64,000 bases of DNA from positions 24,611,686 to 24,675,685 of the forward strand of contig OZ022261.1 of NCBI GenBank assembly GCA_963978905.1. Direction: 5' to 3'. Position numbers and translations under genes: made by a program. The notes below the pieces were generated by a model, which made no database searches, had not been told where the DNA came from, and saw only the letters and a list, made by a program, of their open reading frames with translations. This document shows positions 11,701 through 22,206 of the stretch, piece after piece. Within the stretch, counting starts at the first letter, position 1; each line of letters opens with the position of its first letter. The stretch comes from Trichostrongylus colubriformis. Its lineage: Eukaryota > Nematoda > Chromadorea > Rhabditida > Trichostrongylidae.

Positions 11701-12330
11701 TCTGCAAAAGTAGGAATTGAGGAGCTTCAACCTGCTGGTTACGCGGAATGGACGACACTTGTTTGTAATGTAGATGGAACTAACAGTTCTGGACAGCCAC
11801 GAACCCCGGTGGGGCAAAACCGTTCTTCACTTGGGCACATCACATGTCAGGAGCAGGCATCGTCGGCATCGAGGAGGTCTTCCGAATACGGGTCGCGCAT
11901 GAGTAAGATCAACAGAGAGCCCCACATATCAGTTGATCACGTCTATATGGCGGTAGGTGGCAGAGATCATGTGGCTGGGGACTCGCAGAAATGTACGAAC
12001 TGAAAAGCATTTTAGAGCTGTATTCTGCAAAAGTAAATAACAATAAGTTGGAATTGAGGAGCTACAACCTCCTGATTACGCGGAATGGGCGACACTCGTT
12101 CGTAATGTAGATGGAACTAATAGTACTGGACAGCCACGAGCCTCGGTGGGGCAAAACCGTTCATCACTTGGGCGTCACATGTCAGGAGCAGACATCGTCG
12201 GCTTCAAAGAAGTGGTTCAGAGCGGAATTACAATGAAAAGAGTTTCTAATGCTGCGTACATATCAAATCGAATAAGAGTTTTGGCGCATCACCGTAAAGT
12301 TAAATATATGCATCGATCGAGAAAATGAGC
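11697..12330 (+). repeat. Tandemly duplicated coding-like segment
   Basis: Segments 11700-11900 and 12035-12215 are about 85% alike and open in the same frame: VGIEELQPAGYAEWTTLV versus VGIEELQPPDYAEWATLV, both continuing NVDGTN. The conserved frame suggests an origin in a protein-coding exon. No stop-free flanks or clean splice sites were found and the setting is a repeat cluster, so these look like captured gene fragments rather than a working gene. The family is not recognised. Confidence 0.4.
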
Positions 12331-15118
12331 GCATCTGCGCATCCGCGATTTGCGAGAATTGGCGGATCGGCGCATTCGCGATTTGGGAATTTAGACGCGC
12401 CACGTCACTCTTGTAACCGCGATCAGTTGAACGCGGTGCGTGCCAACGTGCGGCTTTCGGTGCTACTGGAGTTAGGGGGGGGGCAGCGCACTGTGCTCTG
12501 CGTCTTTAAAGGAGCGCAGAGAAGTCATAGCGCCTGCCGAATCTGGTTCGAATATTACAAAGAAATGATTTGATGATGAAAATTCATGCTTTTTTTCTAT
12601 CCTATGTTAGCCTAAGCCTTGGGAAGAAGATTCCCTTTCCCTGGGCTTAGGCGAATACGCGTAAGTGGCTGTTCAGTCTAGTTGAAGTAAATTTCTCGTT
12701 ATATGCTAATGGTGGCCTAATTTAATCGTTTTCTAAGTTAGTTAGCTGTATCTAGGCATAAAATAACTTTGAGAGTGCCTATAAGCAGAAATTGGGCGCT
12801 ACCTATGCTTTTGTCGAGTGGCCCCCCCTAACTCCAGTAGCGCCCGGCTTTCGATATCGGCTTTCGATAAGATATGCAAAATTACGAAAAGGAAATAGGA
12901 GAAAAAGAAATCAACCGCACGTTGACACGCGCCGCGTTCAACTGACCGCGGTAGCTAGAGTGACGTGGCATGCCAAAAATTCCAAATCGCGGATGCGCCG
13001 ATGCGCTAAAGCTCTCATTCAATTTGGTATGCCATACCCAACTAAATGAGAGTTTTGGCGCATTGGCGTAAAGTTAAATGCACGTATCGATCGAGAAAAT
13101 GAGCACATTTGCGCATCTGCGATTTGAGACAGTTGGCGGATCGGCGCATCCGCGATTTGCGAGAATTGGCGGATCGGCGCATTCGCGATTTGGGAATTTA
13201 GACGCGCCACGTCACTCTTGTAACCGCGATCAGTTGAACGCGGTGCGTGCCAACGTGCGGCTTTCGGTGCTACTGGAGTTAGGGGGGGGGCCAGCGCACT
13301 GTGCTCTGCGTCTCTAAAGGAGCGCAGAGAAGTCATAGCGCCTGCCGAATCCGGTTCGAATATTACAAAGAAATGATTTGATGATGAAAATTCATGCTTT
13401 TTCCTATCCTATGTTAGCCTAAGCCTTGGGAAGAAGATTCCCTTTCCCTGGGCTTAGGCGAATACGCGTAAGTGGCTGTTCAGTCTAGTTGAAGTAAATT
13501 TCTCGTTATATGCTAATGGTGGCCTAATTTAATCGTTTTCTAAGTTAGTTAGCTGTATCTAGGCATAAAATAACTTTGAGAGTGCCTATAAGCAGAAATT
13601 GGGCGCTACCTATGCTTTTGTCGAGTGACCCCCCCTAACTGCAGTAGCGCCCGGCTTTCGATATCGGCTTTCGATAAGATATGCAAAATTACGAAAAGGA
13701 AATAGGAGAAAAAGAAATCAACCGCACGTTGACACGCGCCGCGTTCAACTGACCGCGGTAGCTAGAGTGACGTGGCATGCCAAAAATTCCAAATCGCGGA
13801 TGCGCCGATGCGCTAAAGCTCTCATTCAATTTGGTATGCCATACCCAACTAAATGAGAGTTTTGGCGCATTGGCGTAAAGTTAAATGCACGTATCGATCG
13901 AGAAAATGAGCACATTTGCGCATCTGCGATTTGAGACAGTTGGCGGATCGGCGCATCCGCGATTCGAGAGAATTGGCGCGTTTGCGTAAAGGATAAGATA
14001 CTTATTAATCGGAAGGTGAAAGTATTGGCGCATCCGCGATTTTGGATATTTGCCATAACAGATATCGGCTTTCGATAAGATATGGAAAATCACGAAATGG
14101 AAGAGGAGAAAAAGAAATCAACCGCACGTTGGCACGCGCCGCGTTCAACTGACCGCGGTTGCTAGAGTGAGTGTCATGCCAAAATTTCCAAATCGCGGAT
14201 GCGCCGATGCGCTAAAGCTCTCATTCAATTTGTTATGCCATACCCAACTAAATGAGAGTTTTGGCGCATTGGCGTAAAGTCACAGTCCATTTCCCGAAAA
14301 CTGATTGGGCGTGTCCCACGGACTTGTGTGAACATGTATCAAACTCTCTCAATTCTCCCACCCCGCCACACACTCTCACTCTCCCCTGGTGCTCTCACTC
14401 TCGCCATTCACCCAAGTCCGTAGGGACACGCCTACTCAGTTTTCGGGAAATGGACTATAAATATACGTATCGATCGAGAAAATGAGCACATTTGCGCATC
14501 AGTGATTTGGGAATTTTGGCGTGCCACGTCACTCTTGTAACCGCGATCAGTTGAACGCGGTGCGTGCCAACGTGCGGCTTTCGATATCGACTTTCGAAAA
14601 GATATGCAAAATTACGAAAAGGAAATAGGAGAAAAAGAAATCAACCGCACGTTGGCACGCGCCGCGTTCAACTGACCGCGGTTGCTAGAGTGACGTGGCA
14701 TGCCAAAAATTCCAAATCGCGGATGCGCCGATGCGCTAAAGCTCTCATTCAATTTGTTATGCCATACCCAACTAAATGAGAGTTTTGGCATTGGCGTAAA
14801 GTTAAGTACACGTATCGATCGAGGAAATGAGCAAATTTGCGCATCTGCGATTTGAGAAAAGTGGCGGATCGGAGCATCCGCGATTCGAGAGAATTGGCGC
14901 GTTTGCGTAAAGGATAAGATACGTATTAATCGGAAGGTGAAATCGGATATTTGCCATGACAGATATCGGCTTTCGATAAGATATGGAAAATCACGAAATG
15001 GAAAGCGAAGAAAAAGAAACCAACCGCACGTTGACACGCGCCGCGTTCAACTGACCGCTGTTGCTAGAGTGACGTGGCACGCCAAATCGCCGATGCGCTA
15101 AAACTCTCATTCAGTTTG
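12308..15118. repeat. Block of tandem, nested foldback repeats
   Basis: A unit beginning at CGTATCGATCGAGAAAATGA recurs at about 12310, 13080, 13887, 14461 and 14813, with a full period of about 805 bp between the first copies. Within the unit, GCGCCACGTCACTC ... GTGCTACTGGAGTTAGGGG is answered by CCCCTAACTCCAGTAGC ... GAGTGACGTGGC, forming a large imperfect palindrome. Frequent GATTTGCGAGAATTGGCGGA and GCGCATCCGCGATT motifs are shorter iterons. No ORF here looks genuine. Confidence 0.75.
14284..14456. mobile_element. 173-bp MITE inserted in the foldback array
   Basis: Terminal inverted repeats of about 49 bp start AGTCCATTTCCCGAAAACTG on the left and end as its complement on the right, with few mismatches. 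Homologous empty sites at about 13072 and 12297 (GGCGTAAAGTTAAAT) confirm that it was inserted into one array copy. The interior is CT-rich (CACACACTCTCACTCTCCCC). Confidence 0.85.
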
Positions 15119-15169
15119 TTATGCCAGCTGGAGCACACTACTGCGCGTCACACATGGAAGCATGCAAAG

Positions 15170-15243
15170 TCAGCGCGTGTATCGAACTCTCTCATCCCGT
15201 CACACACTCTCACTCTCACCCAAGCCCGTGGGCCACGCCCTCT
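15170..15243. repeat. Relic of the CT-rich MITE family
   Basis: TATCGAACTCTCTCATCC and CACACACTCTCACTCTCACC match the interior and right end of the 14284-14456 element. The left part is replaced by a sequence like the Helitron 3' end (CACACTACTGCGCGTCACAC). Confidence 0.5.
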
Positions 15244-15247
15244 ACAC

Positions 15248-15269
15248 CTCAAACTTGGGTAGTTGAACC
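15248..15269 (-). other. SL1 spliced-leader-like 22-mer
   Basis: On the minus strand these 22 bases match the nematode SL1 leader (GGTTTAATTACCCAAGTTTG plus AG) at 20 of 22 positions and are followed by GTG. They lie about 60 bases inside the TCATAC 5' end of a Helitron-like repeat at 15329, the same arrangement as at 17422-17443. No Sm site or SL RNA body follows, so this is not a functional SL RNA gene as read. Confidence 0.6.
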
Positions 15270-15479
15270 AAAGGGTGGACACACAGATATACAGACTCAC
15301 CAAACTCCTGATTTATATATGATGTATGATATCCCGACACCTGGGCTCTTTCCCAACGAACTATAGACATTTTCATCTAAACACCGAACATTTTAATGCA
15401 GGCCCGTCAACAGTGTCCACAGTGGGCGGAGTGTGACATAATCCAGTAAAGTGGTGTGCAGTAAGGACACCTTCTACAC

Positions 15480-17110
15480 AATAACCGATATTTTCAATCA
15501 ATATTGATCGGTGACGCATGTTGTTGCAGTATTTCAACTTTTATAAGGGCACTTAATCAATTGTATGGTCCATGCACAAAAACCGATATTTTCACTCAAT
15601 ATCGATCGGTGATGCGTGATGTTGTAGAATTTTAACTTCTATGAGGGCACTCACTCAGTAGTATGGCCCATAAGCCGTTTCCAACCTTCTGCACAAAAAC
15701 CGATATTTTCAGTCAATATTGATCGGCGATGCATGATGTTGTAGAAGTTCAACTTTTATGAGGGCACTTAATCAATGGTATGGTCCATAAGCCGTTTCCA
15801 GCCTTCTGCACAAAAACCGATATTTTCACTCAATATCGATCGGTGATGCGTGATGTTGTAGAATTTTAACTTCTATGAGGGCACTCACTCAGTAGTATGG
15901 CCCATAAGCCGTTTCCAACCTTCTGCACAAAAACCGATATTTTCAATCAATATTGATCGGCGATGCATGATGTTGTAGAAGTTCAACTTTTATGAGGGCA
16001 CTTAATCAATGGTATGGTCCATAAGCCGTTTCCAGCCTTCTGCACAAAAACCGATATTTTCACTCAATATCGATCGGTGATGCGTGATGTTGTAGAATTT
16101 TAACTTCTATGAGGGCACTCACTCAGTAGTATGGCCCATAAGCCGTTTCCAACCTTCTGCACAAAAACCGATATTTTCAATCAATATTGATCGGTGACAC
16201 ATGTTGTTGTAGAAGTTCAACTTTTATGAGGGCACTTAATCAATGGTATGGTCCATAAGCCGTTTTCAGCCTTCTGCACAAAAACCGATATTTTCACTCA
16301 ATATCGATCGGTGATGCGTGATGTTGTAGAATTTTAACTTCTATGAGGGCACTCACTCAGTAGTATGGCCCATAAGCCGTTTCCAGCCTTCTGCACAAAA
16401 ACCGATATTTTCAATCAATATTGATCGGTGACACATGTTGTTGTAAAATTTCAATTATTATGAGGGAACTTAATCAATGGTATGGTCCATGAGCCGTTTC
16501 CAACCTTCTGCACAAAAACCGATATTTTCAATCAATATCGATCGGTGATGCATGATGTTATAGAATTTCAACTTTTATGAGGGCACTTAATCATTAGTAT
16601 GGTTCATGAGCCGTTTCCAACCTTCTGCACAAAAACCAATATTTTCAATCAATATTGATCGGTGATGCATGATGTTGTAGAATTTCAACTTTCATGAGGG
16701 CACTTAATCAATAGTATGGTCCATGAGCCGTTTCCAGCCTTCTGCACAAAAACCGATATTTTCAATTAATATTGATCGGTGACACATGTTGTTGTAAAAT
16801 TTCAATTATTATGAGGGAACTTAATCAATAGTATGGTCCATGAGCCGTTTCCAACCTTCTGCACAAAAACCGATATTTTCAATCAATCGATCGGTGATGC
16901 ATGATGTTATAGAATTTTAACTTCTATGAGGGCACTCACTCAGTAGTATGGTTCATGAGCCGTTTCCAACCTTCTGCACAAAAACCGATATTTTCAATCA
17001 ATATTGATCGGTGATGCATGATGTTGTAGAATTTCAACTTTCATGAGGGCACTTAGGCAATAGTATGGTCCATAAGTCGTTTCCAGCCTTCTGCACAAAA
17101 ACCGATATTT
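15480..17110. repeat. Satellite-like array, about 14 monomers of 117 bp with A/B dimer order
   Basis: Monomers contain CACAAAAACCGATATTTTCA, a near-palindromic TCAATCAATATTGATCGG and GTATGGTCCATAAGCCGTTT. From about 15574 to 16500 two types alternate. Type A has ACTCAATATCGAT and CACTCACTCAGTAGTATGGC; type B has AATCAATATTGAT and CACTTAATCAATGGTATGGT. This gives a higher-order unit of about 235 bp. From 16500 on the monomers mix. No coding potential. Confidence 0.85.
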
Positions 17111-17421
17111 TCAATCGATATCGATCGGTGATGCGTGTGTTGCAGAATTTCAACTTTCATGAGTGCATCTCCTACCATTCCCCACCCAACCCACACTTGA
17201 CCCGACCTTTCCCGCTGATGAGCCGACCTTCTGTTGGATCGGGTACATGAGCCGTTTCCAGCCTTCTGCACAAAGCCGATATTTTCGATCAATATCGATC
17301 GATTCAATCGATATCGACAAAGTCGATGTGCGTTCTGTACATCCCCCACTACGCCTCACCCAGCCAGCACTTGGCTCGACCTTTCCTGCTAACTTCTGAG
17401 GGTCTGTATAGTGTCACGTAC

Positions 17422-17443
17422 CTCAAACTTGGGTAATTGAACC
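17422..17443 (-). other. SL1 spliced-leader-like 22-mer
   Basis: The minus strand matches nematode SL1 at 21 of 22 positions (one T-to-C change) and is followed by GTACGT, a donor-like sequence as in true SL RNA genes. The next 100 bases lack an Sm-binding site or the SL RNA stem, so it is a leader-like segment inside a repeat. It sits 61 bases from the TCATACCC element end at 17504. Confidence 0.65.
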
Positions 17444-17504
17444 GGACACACACACACACACGCAAACGGACAAACCAAACTCCTGGTTTATATATAGGGT
17501 ATGA

Positions 17505-18119
17505 TTCCGCACTGCTTCTTGTGATAATGACCCCAACACCCCAGGAGTAAGCATGGATTTTAACCAACTCCTGGGAGGAACTCTAAACCGAGAGAATTGG
17601 AGAAGGATGGTGAGGATTGAGAACGTCACTCGCATGTCAATCAAGCTGCGTGAATTGTCCAAGAGCTTTGTCATCTACTAAGGCGCTGCCACTTTTTGTC
17701 GTCGCACAGTTGTCTTATAACTGCTTGACATGCTTGTCTTCTATAGAAAGAAAAGCGCAGCAGATTCGATGACACCTGTTTACTGACTATTCTAAAACTC
17801 TTAGAGCTCTTTTCCCGCTCTCGATCCCATACCGAGCATGTTCAGGGCGCGGTGCCATGCGAAAGTAACGAGAAAGCGAAGAGAACGCGGAGAGACGAGA
17901 GAAAGTGACGCACAGCTGATCATATCCAAGAGTGGGTTTTCCAACTCTGGGGTGGTGGAGTTACTCTGGCTTTATAGGCTCTACGCGCTTTGATGCTTTG
18001 ATGCTCGTGCGGCGTCCGGTGAAGGACATAATCTCTACAATAGACGACTGAACTACTTGCTCACAGGGGACCAGAATCCCTTATTATCGTGGATTGCGTC
18101 TTAAAGACATCATTAGGGG
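17505..18119. other. No firmly supported gene
   Basis: A plus-strand ORF from 17551 (MDFNQLLGGTLNRENWRRMV ... SFVIY, stop near 17680) has protein-like composition but no supporting signals. The rest is unassigned. Confidence 0.35.
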
Positions 18120-18390
18120 TAATGCGTAATGGAGAAATCCCTACGAAGTCACTCACATGGTAGTCCTGGGCCTAAGAAGGCTACCTGTGGCGAAATCCCG
18201 GTGAACAAGCGCTCCTCCGAGCTACAGAAACGCCGCAAAACGCAGCAACCATGCAGCGGTTCCGCCTCTTGGACACAGCGGTCCCGCCTCCCGATAACGT
18301 AATTCCCGATTGACTGGGGTGGGAGCGATCGGAGATGCGGGAGGATCGAAGGTTTTGCGGCGCGCTTTCGCAGTTTAAGCCTGAGGCTCA
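18120..18390 (+). repeat. Dispersed 400-bp repeat, copy 2 (partial)
   Basis: AGAAGGCTACCTGTGGCGAA aligns with the central part of the copies at 25336, 28302 and 41745, in the same orientation. It lacks the clear 3' T-rich tail. Confidence 0.45.
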
Positions 18391-18403
18391 CTCCAAAAAG
18401 TAG

Positions 18404-18670
18404 ATGCTGTCGAATTTCCAAACATTCCCTTGTGTTTACTTGGCAACATGCCAGTGGAAAACTAGATCAGACTACTTCCCTCTTGACGGACAGGTCGTCC
18501 GCGTCGAGAATCAACGGTGGGAAGGGGGTCCTATTTTTCGGCTTTTTGGCCATTTCCATCCGTTTCTTCTCCACTGTCCTGTTACTATGCATCTCGAGTT
18601 TCATATGCACTACTACTTTTACTTTTCGTCCGACTTTTCCCTAATGCTGCCTTTAAGTCACTCGCTATTA
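18404..18670 (+). repeat. Dispersed repeat, inverted relative to 39290-39555
   Basis: CAAACATTCCCTTGTGTTTA and the following 250 bases are clearly related, on the opposite strand, to 39290-39555. Both read MLS.FQTFPCVYLA.CQWK in one frame, but the divergence pattern does not show coding constraint. Confidence 0.7.
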
Positions 18671-18717
18671 ATTTGTGTTATCTACCATTTATGTTCGTAT
18701 TCCACTCTTCAATTCAG

Positions 18718-18938
18718 GGCCATTGCTCCACTATTACTGCCACGCCGGCTATAAATTCGTGACAAACAGGCGGACGACCTACGTGCACATGTGGCGGATG
18801 AATTTCGAATTTTCGAATTTTGAACAAAGCTCAAGCGTGTCCGTAGCAGAGGGCATTCCAGTAGCGGTCTTACCCTGTAACTCTTTAATTCTCGGTCTAG
18901 CCTTGATAGTTCCTTATCAAGTGTATGATGACAAAATA
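18718..18938 (+). CDS. Tentative exon, unrecognised protein
   Basis: A 221-nt open segment between a strong acceptor (CCACTCTTCAATTCAG) and a GTAAGC donor. It reads PLLHYYCHAGYKFVTNRRTT ... NSLILGLALIVPYQVYDDKI. The minus strand of the same DNA offers a short coiled-coil-like exon (ELSRLDRELKSYR, donor GTAAGA), so the strand is uncertain. No family recognised. Confidence 0.3.
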
Positions 18939-19252
18939 GTAAGCAAAACAGATGATGTGGCAGATAATACTTCGCTATACTATATGATGTTAATTTATAC
19001 ATGATGATACAATATGACAGTAGTTCATACTTTATGATTCTATATGATACTAGTTTATACTTTATGATCCTCCAAGTAATATGAGATAACTCTAGGCTGG
19101 CAGAAAAAGATATGAGCCGGATTAGTAAGCAGTAATTCAATCCATTAGGGCACGGAATGAGCGCGCCAGAAATAGCAACTGATCTCTCGACTAGATTTTC
19201 GCGCATTCAATTTCAACCATCCTGCTCCGGAAGCTTTCAATGATGGTGTGTG

Positions 19253-19258
19253 TTTATT
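19253..19258 (-). terminator. AATAAA overlapping a stop codon
   Basis: The minus strand reads CTTAAATAAACAC. The TAA stop of the exon at 19254-19320 is part of an AATAAA hexamer, so the 3' UTR would be very short. Confidence 0.45.
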
Positions 19259-19320
19259 TAAGGGCATCACGCTCTTTGCCGCACAATTCTTCGAGACTTG
19301 CAAGCTTTTGCGAGTGGAGT
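19254..19320 (-). CDS. Last exon of an unrecognised protein (helical tail)
   Basis: The acceptor GTGCATATTCAG leads into 21 codons, LHSQKLASLEELCGKERDAL then K and TAA, entered in phase 2. The charged heptad-like pattern suggests an alpha-helical C-terminus. The next plausible exon upstream (19390-19420) has a good GTAATT donor but a frame with a stop, so the body of the gene is not defined. Confidence 0.4.
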
Positions 19321-20120
19321 CTGAATATGCACCACACATTAAGAAGATATTCTGCCTCAAACGGCTCATGAATTACCTATCGCTTGGAGATTTTTAGGTT
19401 TGGATCGTCTGAGATGTTCTTTGGTGTGGAATTGAGGCAAAAAACAGGTTTTTGGCCTAGTGGAAATGCACAGATGGCGCGGCAGCACTAGTAATGATGG
19501 TAGTGTGGCAGCTGAACGTATAAACTCAATTAGTCTGGGCTTTCATATAGTGTTATAGTGACTGCATTGAAGAAATCCACCATGTCTGCAACTTGAAGCT
19601 CGAGTTCCACTCAACCGTGACTCTGTGTCCCTCTCTTTAAACCAACAATAAAATTCAAAGAGATTCACAGCAAAAGAGCCTCCAGCAAGACGAGGATACT
19701 ATTCTGAAATGATTTTTGACTTCATGTCGAAGATAGCGTAGTGACCAGTGCAGCCCCATATTTTTTTGCACGAAGACAGGCTTATGCACGGAAACTGCAA
19801 ACCTATTATTGCTTGTTCCTTTGTACTAAAGTGTGCTGCGCGCATTACTAAAATCACAAAAAGAACGAAAAATTGCATTTGTTCCGAGAGGAAAGAAGAA
19901 AAGCCGGGGAAAGTTTGAATTCCCGCCGTAAAACTCTCCCAAATGCGTGGTGAGTAATTTACGCGCTAGATTTCTTATGCATATGAGTTCCGCCTAATTG
20001 CTTACATAGTTCACGGAAAATGCAGAAGAAGGAACGTCCGATAATCGTTCCATTCAAGAATTTCGATTTTTTTCCACACGAAACTCCAAGCATGGTCTTC
20101 GGTACCCATGCACAGTCTAT
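19321..20120. other. No firmly supported gene
   Basis: A minus-strand reading at 19530-19610 (ELELQVADMVDFFNAV) is protein-like but lacks a clear acceptor. Otherwise unassigned. Confidence 0.35.
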
Positions 20121-21442
20121 TTGTGGAGATACATAATGAATCCATTTTCTGTGCACGGTCCTTTTGAAATAAGGTTCAAAGTGCCGCCGAGTTGGTCACT
20201 TAACACTGTTCCTGCCGGCTCGACGGGATATCTAAGTCACTGGAGGAATCAGCGATGCTCATTGCTGTCAGCCAAACCCACTTCGTGCCCTCCTGACGCG
20301 TTACACTGCAGATGGCTGACCAGTAGACTACTCAAGTCAACAACGCGAAAGAAAGGTATGAAAAAATTTGAACGAATTCCACGTATCGAGGGATATGAGT
20401 TCGAATGGCTATCGAATAAAAAATATAAAGATTCTGGCGTTAATCAGTCCATTGTGTGGGATCTCCGCGCATTCTAGCTCCGTTCAGAATCGTGCTAGCA
20501 AGTGAATGCGATTTGGCTTATTCAATGACTGGCGTGAGCCAGCCAGTATGGAAGTCGGTGCTTTTATTCTTGACGAGTATGGTACCAGTCCACTCAGCCT
20601 CGATGTACGGATGGTTTGGTTGGCCTGAGTGGGTATTGATGTAGCATTTGATCCTCGCATCATGAGAGTGGGGTGCGCGCCACCCGTCACTGCACCACTC
20701 CCCTCCTACATATTGAATACAAGAAATCCGTAGAGAAATGCGCTAGCTTTGCACTTCGGAACAGATCGTTGAGGCATTCGCAAAGATATCAGATCTGTCC
20801 ATAGACTCTAAGGAGGGATGTGTGTCAGGAGTATCCAATTAGGTCATTACGCGACACGAATCGCATAGACGCGCGCTAAATGTTTTCTTGGTCTCGTTAA
20901 GAACAGAGAAACGCTGAGCGCTGTAAAACGTGGCCCATGACTCCTAGCGTGGCTGGACACTCCCGAAGCACACCCGTGAATTTAGTAGTCTTGATAGGTA
21001 TCCAGCTCGTGTTTTTGTCCTATTCGAGCGTGCAGAGCGCTTCCGGCCGACAGGGATTCTAAGCCAAATTCGAGCCTGCGAGATTTACAGAAATTCATTC
21101 AGACATGCAATTGTATGGGAGATTTTCGCCCATTTGAAATTGGAGAACTTTCAAATATTCGTACAGTACCAGCACTCCATTACAGTAGACCCATCGCTAG
21201 GTTTTCTGCTCTGAGCTTTACATTTGGAGCATGAAAATAATGTCGTCCTTCCTGTACCCTGGCAAGGATCCAAGTTTATCTGGACTCCAAGGACCATGAT
21301 ATCCATGATAGAAGAAGACTCTAATAGTACAAATTGTTGCTAGCAGTAACGTCAACTTATTGATCGTTCGCTTTGCATTTTGCAGTAGCACCAGCGCATG
21401 GGCTAGCACTTGATGACCATTGTTGTTGGTCGGAGGGTGCAT
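20121..21442. other. Protein-like ORFs of unresolved strand and structure
   Basis: Candidates are 20121-20366 on plus (ends at a GTATGA donor), 20965-21230 on plus (LRDLQKFIQTCNCMGDFRPF) and 21218-21442 on minus (MHPPTNNNGHQVLAHALVLL, then a hydrophobic LTLLLATICTIRVFF). They overlap or conflict and have weak splice signals, so no gene is called. Confidence 0.25.
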
Positions 21443-22206
21443 GTGTGGTGTTGTCGTCGTGGTTCAGTGCTCTCACAAATGACAAAATGACGATGCCCAT
21501 TTTCAGCGTTGTGGTCGGCGGCTACCCGATAAGGAAAGGCCCTTAGGGTTCCAATAGACGCCCGCTATCAATGCGAAAGCCGGGTGTATATGTGTAATTG
21601 TGACGCATATCGGGTAAGATACATAGCCTATCAATAACGTACTGGCAAAATTATGAGACTCATAAATTCACTCGCTTTATGGCAATTCTGGCTCAGAGAG
21701 GACAGATTATGAGTCAGGACTTGTTTTTTCCCGTTTTATGGGAATCGCCTACAAATGTATAGGCTCTTGCATGTCATTTGCACCCACGGACGATCTTGGG
21801 ATAAACAGAAAAACGTTATCGATTGACAAAAAGATAGCAAAATGAATGAATCGTCATTGAAAAGTCAAATCCGCTTTTCAGACACAGGCTTTAACGTGTG
21901 GGGATTTGATAATCTTGTTTTCTAGAAGTAGCCAAACGATCTGTTCCAGGGTCAAGACTTGTTTACACTGGTTTCGCACAGCGTTATGAAAGATGCGCCC
22001 GAAATGTTGTTCACCAAAACAAGGTTATTAGGAGGGACGAGAAATGGCTAGCCACACGACGAGAGTTTTGTGTACTATACGAGCTATCAGACTAACGACT
22101 ACTAACGTCTACACTTAGTTATGCCAAAATATGAATGTTGATCAGTAAACACGAACGGGCACGAAGGTAACATTAATATATTTAGTGGATACAAAACTAA
22201 ATATAC
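21443..22206. other. No supported gene
   Basis: Probably holds downstream exons or the 3' flank of the F-box gene at 22207-22981, but none could be placed in the required phase. Confidence 0.35.

Larger units (their letters stand above)
15245..17504 (-). mobile_element. Helitron-like repeats containing a satellite and SL1-like leaders
   Basis: Minus-strand 5' ends A/TCATACCCTATATATAAACC at 17504 and A/TCATACATCATATATAAATC at 15329 resemble the Helitron TC..TATATATAA start. Each is followed by a CA/GACA-rich tract, an SL1-like 22-mer and, for the first, the 15480-17110 tandem array. A 3' CTRR terminus was not located for either element, so classification is by 5' end and resemblance to the 6969 and 40611 elements. 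Confidence 0.4.

Noticed and set aside
12325..15366. Many 60-140 codon ORFs in the foldback block
   Set aside because: They repeat with the array unit on both strands and have no splice or codon signals of genes.
17340..17443. Functional SL RNA gene downstream of the SL1-like leader
   Set aside because: No Sm-binding site or SL RNA stems within 100 bases of the leader.
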